Shown: positions 59,838-64,000 of the stretch, in pieces
How the letters are laid out: the number at the start of each line of letters is the position of its first letter
Position numbering within the stretch: position 1 is the first letter of the stretch
Assembly (NCBI GenBank): GCA_965644295.1
Contig: CBFFRP010000298.1
Location: 434,001-498,000 of the forward strand
Source of the DNA: Paraphysomonas bandaiensis
Lineage: Eukaryota; Chrysophyceae
Direction of reading: 5' to 3'
DNA length: 64,000 bases
The notes under the pieces: model-generated
The model's input: only the letters and a program-made list of their open reading frames with translations
The model's database searches: none
Told to the model about the DNA's origin: nothing
Translations under genes and position numbers: made by a program

Positions 59838-61032
59838 CGGCAGTCAGCATCTCACTCTTCGGAAATAAATTGAAGAAAAAGTACTCTATATTACTGAAAT
59901 ACAACTACGGCTGGAATACAGATAATTGTTATCTCAATATTTGAGGCATCTAAGGAGGTATGTGAGGGCGCGGACCTTGATGAGTCTACAGTTAATGCTT
60001 GTGATGGAGAAGCTCATTGTGTGAAGCTCTCGAGCACTGAATTTGAGACTGAAGATTCTTCTATGGTTAGCAGTTAGCACCTGCAAGGATGAGGCTAAGC
60101 TGTATGCTTGTTATCCTTCCTCGAAACGTTTTTCTTCAGCACACACTGTAGGTAGAGTAGTAATATTAGTCAAAGTTTTGTGTGACACGGGTGCGATTGT
60201 GGCAAGAGATTGCTCCATTCTGAGCGCGTACTTAGGTAGATCCGGGAGGGTACCTAACTAATACTTGATTAAGTCCCATACGCTATTTGCTAGCTACCTA
60301 CTGAACCCAACTAGCTACATCATTATCACACGGTATTTAGCGCTGAATATTCAGTGAGAACCCGGGTAGGGAAGCGCTGAGCTAAGCAATATGTACATAG
60401 GTAGAGGTGCGCGGTCGCAGCACTCAGCAGCACCCACTAGAGGGTCGCACGCAGTGATTAGTTTCGCTGTCAATATGGGCAGAGATTTAGTAGAGAAACT
60501 TCGGGATAAGTTACAGCCAAGTCGCTTTTATAAAGTCAAGCATAGAGTGGTATATAGTCGAACACCTTCACTCAAAATCTTGGACTGTTCTGCTGTCGAC
60601 CAACACCACTCTATGCTTGACTTTATAATAGCGGCTTGGCTGTAACTAATCCTGATGTTTCTCTACTAAATCTCTTGCCACATAATTTGCCACAATCGCA
60701 CCCGTGTCACACAAAACTTTGACTATTACTATTGTACCTACAGTGTGTGCTGAAGAAAATCGTTTTGAGGTAGGATAACAGGCATATAGCTTAGCCTCAT
60801 CCTTGACTAGTTCTTCTATCTCAAACTTTTAATCTATTACTATTGTACATACTCTACCTAGCTACAGTGTGTGCTGAAATATACAAACGATGCTGGCTGA
60901 TACGGATATAGTGCGTATTGGCAGTCAGCATCTTATTTTTCGGAAATATATTGAAGCAAATATATACTATATAACTGCAAGACAACTACGGTTGGAATAC
61001 AGATAATTGTTGTCTCAATATTAGAGGCATCT
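59838..61032. mobile_element. Retroelement-derived composite: 115-bp flanking direct repeats around an inverted repeat carrying a retropepsin fragment
   Basis: Near-copies of a 115-bp segment (starting GGCAGTCAGCATCT and ending ATCTCAATATTTGAGGCATC or close variants) lie at 59838-59952 and 60919-61032 in the same orientation. Between them, 60040-60212 plus 60482-60560 are repeated in reverse complement at 60605-60830, with a 270-bp insertion in the left arm. Read on the minus strand, the right arm encodes VLCDTGAIVANYVARDLVE, a retroviral-type aspartic protease active-site block (DTGA). No reverse transcriptase or integrase remains. This is a broken and rearranged retroelement, possibly a fold-back derivative. 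Confidence 0.65.
60590..60838 (-). pseudogene. Retropepsin-like fragment (DTGA aspartic protease)
   Basis: The minus-strand frame runs FEIEELVKDEAKLYACYPTS, then FSSAHTVGTIVIVKVLCDTG, AIVANYVARDLVEK, a stop, and YKVKHRVVLVDSRTVQ. Hydrophobic residues before Asp-Thr-Gly-Ala and a following helix fit the first half of a retropepsin of LTR retrotransposons. An in-frame stop after EKHQD and lack of flanking domains mark it as non-functional. A second, plus-strand copy with an internal disruption lies at 60070-60212. Confidence 0.6.
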
Positions 61033-61486
61033 TTCAACAAAAATATACAAAGGATGCCGACAGGATGGTCGGAAAAATCTGAGAGAAATGGGGGGTTTCT
61101 ACATGTAGAAAATGGGGATTATATAGTACAGTAGTTCACAGGGGGTACTAAAACAAGTAAAAAGCGGTTGTTTTGTGTCTGTTGTGTGTATATTCACTGC
61201 AGTATATTCATAGCATAACAGCTACTCTGTACTGCTGTATGTACAATACATATGTACATATGTACAGTACGTACTCCATACTGCTGTGTATCTCTCTATG
61301 AAACTACGTAAGCTCATAATATCTACTTCACAGCAGAGATGTCCACCTATCCACCCCTGGGTGTTCTCATTATACCATTTGAGCCTCATCATGGTGGATT
61401 AATGAGTATGTCTATTGCCATAGGGGGCTTATGTATGATATAGCTGTGAGAGGCTGATAGCAGCTCGTCTCTTACATACCCTCATT
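61033..61486. promoter_or_regulatory. Upstream region of the last gene with two promoter-like 10-mers
   Basis: TACTGCTGTA at 61230-61239 and a 9/10 match (TACTGCTGTG) at 61279-61288, about 210-250 bp before the start codon at 61487. Confidence 0.45.
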
Positions 61487-64000
61487 ATGAGCGATGAAAT
61501 GAAGCATTATACAGCAAATCACTATGAAGGGATGATGGAAACATACCCAGAAGAGTGGGATGATAATGACATGGATACAGAGGACATAAAGAAGAAAACA
61601 GATCAAAGGGATGTGGATTATGTTGGAAGACTTAAACGCAGATCGAATTTACTGGCAGATATGAGGAATGCTTACTTGCGGGATGTTATTGCTGTGAGGC
61701 ATCTAATTGAAGATATGCTGTCAGATGATGAACGTTCAAAGCTAATCAAACAGATATGTGAAACAATTCCTAGTTTAGATTTGAATCAGCATTTGAAACT
61801 TCACTCTCCTTCAAATACGTCAATGAATTTAATACCATGCGAAAGCTGTGGAGGAAGTGTAGAATTTCTGATTCATGATAGTCCAGAAATTTTAAAACTA
61901 TCAGAGCAGATAAATCACATGAATAGGAACAAGGCAGAGCTTCGAGTAGTAATTGCTACTAAAAATACCGAGCTAGAGGATTTGCAAACGAAGTTGGCTG
62001 AAAACGCAGCCAAGCACAGAGCTGAGGTAACATCTATTACGATTTTGTAACAGTGCACCGTAGTCAGTGTGTTTGTATCCAGAAAAATGTTTTGTTTGCT
62101 GAAATAAAAGAAGTGAAGTCTCAAATCGATATTCTCCGTAAGAGTAACGAACAGCTGGTCTTTGCTAATCATACCTATAAAACTGAGAACGCCGACTTGA
62201 AGCTGCTGACTACTGATGCAACAGAGCTGCGGCAAAGCTTGTTGGAGGTCGAAGCGGAACGTGATCATCTACGGCGTGAGCTGACTGAAGCATGTGCAAT
62301 GCAGCAGAAGTACAACGATCAAGTTATCTCTCTGAATGGTGATATGGAGGCCATGGTAGGTGAACATTCTCAATTATTTTGTTAATCTCTTGTCATCTAG
62401 GTGCATCGTCACGATAGCATCTCCCAGCAGCTTGAACAGGCTAAAGAAGATGTGAAGGTCACGAAAGAGGCTCTCAAATCACAGGAGAAGCACACACTGA
62501 CATTCCAGAAGAAAAGCATGCAACTGGAGTCTCGGTTGGAAACCTCGAAAATGTTGACTGAAACCCTTCAGGTACTTTCCATCTGTGTATATTTAACCTA
62601 TTTCATTGTAAATGTCTAGAAAGAAAAGGCGGGTCTTTCAGAAGAGCTTCGGTTATTAAATGAAAGTACCACTGCCGAGATTGGTGATCTGAAGAGGACA
62701 ATAGAGGAGCTTCATGGAGCGCAAGAGGTTTGTGTGGTAGACAATAACGTTCACACATCATAGTTTGTGAGCGTAGGAACTAGAAGGGGAGATGACGAGT
62801 GTGAAAGAGACCTTACAGAATAAATGCGACGAAATTGATGTTTTGAGGCAAGAAATTAGTGAATCTCTTACACAGTACGAGGAGTATAGCAGTGTCACTG
62901 AGCGGACTATGTCTGACCTCAGATCAGGAATAGCTGCTCGTCAACAGCGTGTGGACGACTTGGAGTCTGAGTCGAAGGATCTAAGAAATGTCAATGTGGA
63001 GCTTGAGTTGAGGGTGGAACAGCTTCAGAAGCAGGTTTCAGAGGTAACGATGCATTCCCAAGCACTACAGGAACGTGTAGAAGATTCTGAAAATAAGGTG
63101 ATGGAGCTCGTAGGAGAGGTAGCGAAAAAGGAGGAAGTCATCAAGAGCTTGGAAGAGACTGCTTTGGGGATCAGAGGAGAACTTGAGGAAGCAAAAACGA
63201 AGATCGAGCAGCTAGAAAAAGAGGCAGAGGAAAATGCGAAGAATTCTCGATCACGTTTGAGTTCTCGAACTGCCTTGCGTAGTATGTCAACGGCTTCACG
63301 ATCCAACTCAAGGGTGACTACGTTGAGTCGAGCAGGTGTCGAGGACACTGTGGAAGGGGATAACTTTTCCACTGAAGATAACAGAACAAAGAGAAGAAGT
63401 ATTAGGCCAATTATAAGAGGGGCCCGATCAGTGAGAACGGAGACAGATGATGCGGAGATGGGGAAAGATGTAGACGTGGAGTCAGGAAAATCACGTAGTA
63501 GTTTCGTTTCTCGCCGCTCAAGATCGATTACGAGGTCTCCAATATGTACCTCACCAACTCTCTCCAGATCTCCTAGTAGCAGTCGCTCTCTGACGAAGCA
63601 GTCCGACAAGAGCACCGAGGAGGTGGAGGTGGAGGCAGGCACTATAGCTGATAACGTAGCAGATTGGGAATCACCAGATGACAGTCCTGATAAGAAAGGT
63701 AATGGTACGGGACGATATCCAGAACCGTCCATTGAGCATGGATCGAATGATACTGTTATCCACTCGTCTCCCACATCTGTTGATATAAATGAGTCAGAAG
63801 TCAAACTTCCGGCACGGAACCGACGCGCTCCTGTATTACGACACTCACACTCCACTCCTCAAAGATCTATAAATAGATCTCGAAATGCAAGGCGTCTTCC
63901 GAAGTCGCACTCGTCTATAGCCTCATCAGAAACACTGCCATTCACCGATGACTCGTCGCGTTCTGATGGTTGCGTTATTTCGGGGTCTGAGAACTGTTAT
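61487..64000 (+). CDS. Long coiled-coil protein, 5' part (runs off right edge), multi-exon
   Basis: Starts MSDEMKHYTANHYEGMMETY with an acidic N-terminus, then a basic segment (DYVGRLKRRSNLLADMRNAY) and a helical region with an isolated Cys pair (PCESCGGS). From about residue 140 it is heptad-rich coiled coil: ELEDLQTKLAENAAKHRAEV, ELRQSLLEVEAERDHLRREL, RVDDLESESKDLRNVNVELE, LEEAKTKIEQLEKEAEENAK. This is interrupted only by small introns (near 62028-62082, 62356-62400, 62572-62620, 62730-62777). After about 63240 it becomes Ser/Arg-rich and disordered (SRRSRSITRSPICTSPTLSR, RSPSSSRSLTKQ), with many potential phosphorylation sites. The frame is still open at the window end. Coiled coil plus SR-rich tail suits a cytoskeletal, basal-body or nuclear scaffold, but no family is recognised. 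Confidence 0.8.

Overview
The window is nuclear DNA of a single-celled eukaryote. It is about 40% G+C. Most genes are cut by short introns of roughly 40-100 bp, nearly all GT-AG, and the coding frames rejoin exactly across them. The gene set is eukaryotic: a JmjN/JmjC histone demethylase, HEATR5, PLRG1/PRP46, a LAMMER kinase, mitochondrial enoyl-CoA hydratase, DPH1 and a cap methyltransferase. The secreted protein with PTSQPSSEPS-type repeats, the phosphagen-kinase relatives and the EF-hand proteins suggest a flagellated stramenopile (oomycete, hyphochytrid or labyrinthulid grade). This assignment is an inference and not proven.

Layout from left to right: the 5' part of a KDM5-like demethylase (minus, running off the left edge); an 8-exon HEATR5 homologue (plus); an 875-bp non-autonomous hAT transposon with intact 8-bp target duplications; a head-to-head lipid pair (a small cytidylyltransferase on minus, a CDP-alcohol phosphatidyltransferase on plus); PLRG1 (minus); a kelch/mucin-like type I membrane protein (minus); a secreted M28 peptidase (minus); a CATA microsatellite; a LAMMER kinase (plus); a PH + filamin-repeat protein (minus); a serine beta-lactamase-like hydrolase (plus); enoyl-CoA hydratase (minus) divergent from DPH1 (plus) across a GTAT microsatellite; and a small conserved-looking protein (minus).

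The standout gene follows at 37265-42904. It predicts 1,825 residues: a possible N-myristoylation signal, an EF-hand region, an acidic repetitive linker, and four nearly identical 350-residue phosphagen-kinase modules that have lost key catalytic residues. After a gene-poor, transposon-littered stretch come an ankyrin protein (minus), a CMTR1-like cap methyltransferase (plus), a double-MYND protein (minus), a large coiled-coil protein (minus), a myristoylatable EF-hand protein with a Gln/Pro/Tyr repeat tail (plus), a retroelement-derived inverted repeat carrying a retropepsin fragment, and the start of another coiled-coil protein running off the right edge.

Two patterns cut across the window. 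A 10-mer, TACAGCAGTA (or its complement TACTGCTGTA), occurs exactly 13 times, always in gaps between the genes called here and mostly 80-350 bp upstream of a start codon, so it is a candidate promoter element. In addition, two first introns appear to use GC-AG boundaries. The genes do not form one pathway. The clearest functional groupings are the divergent phospholipid pair and the two calcium-binding, potentially membrane-anchored proteins.
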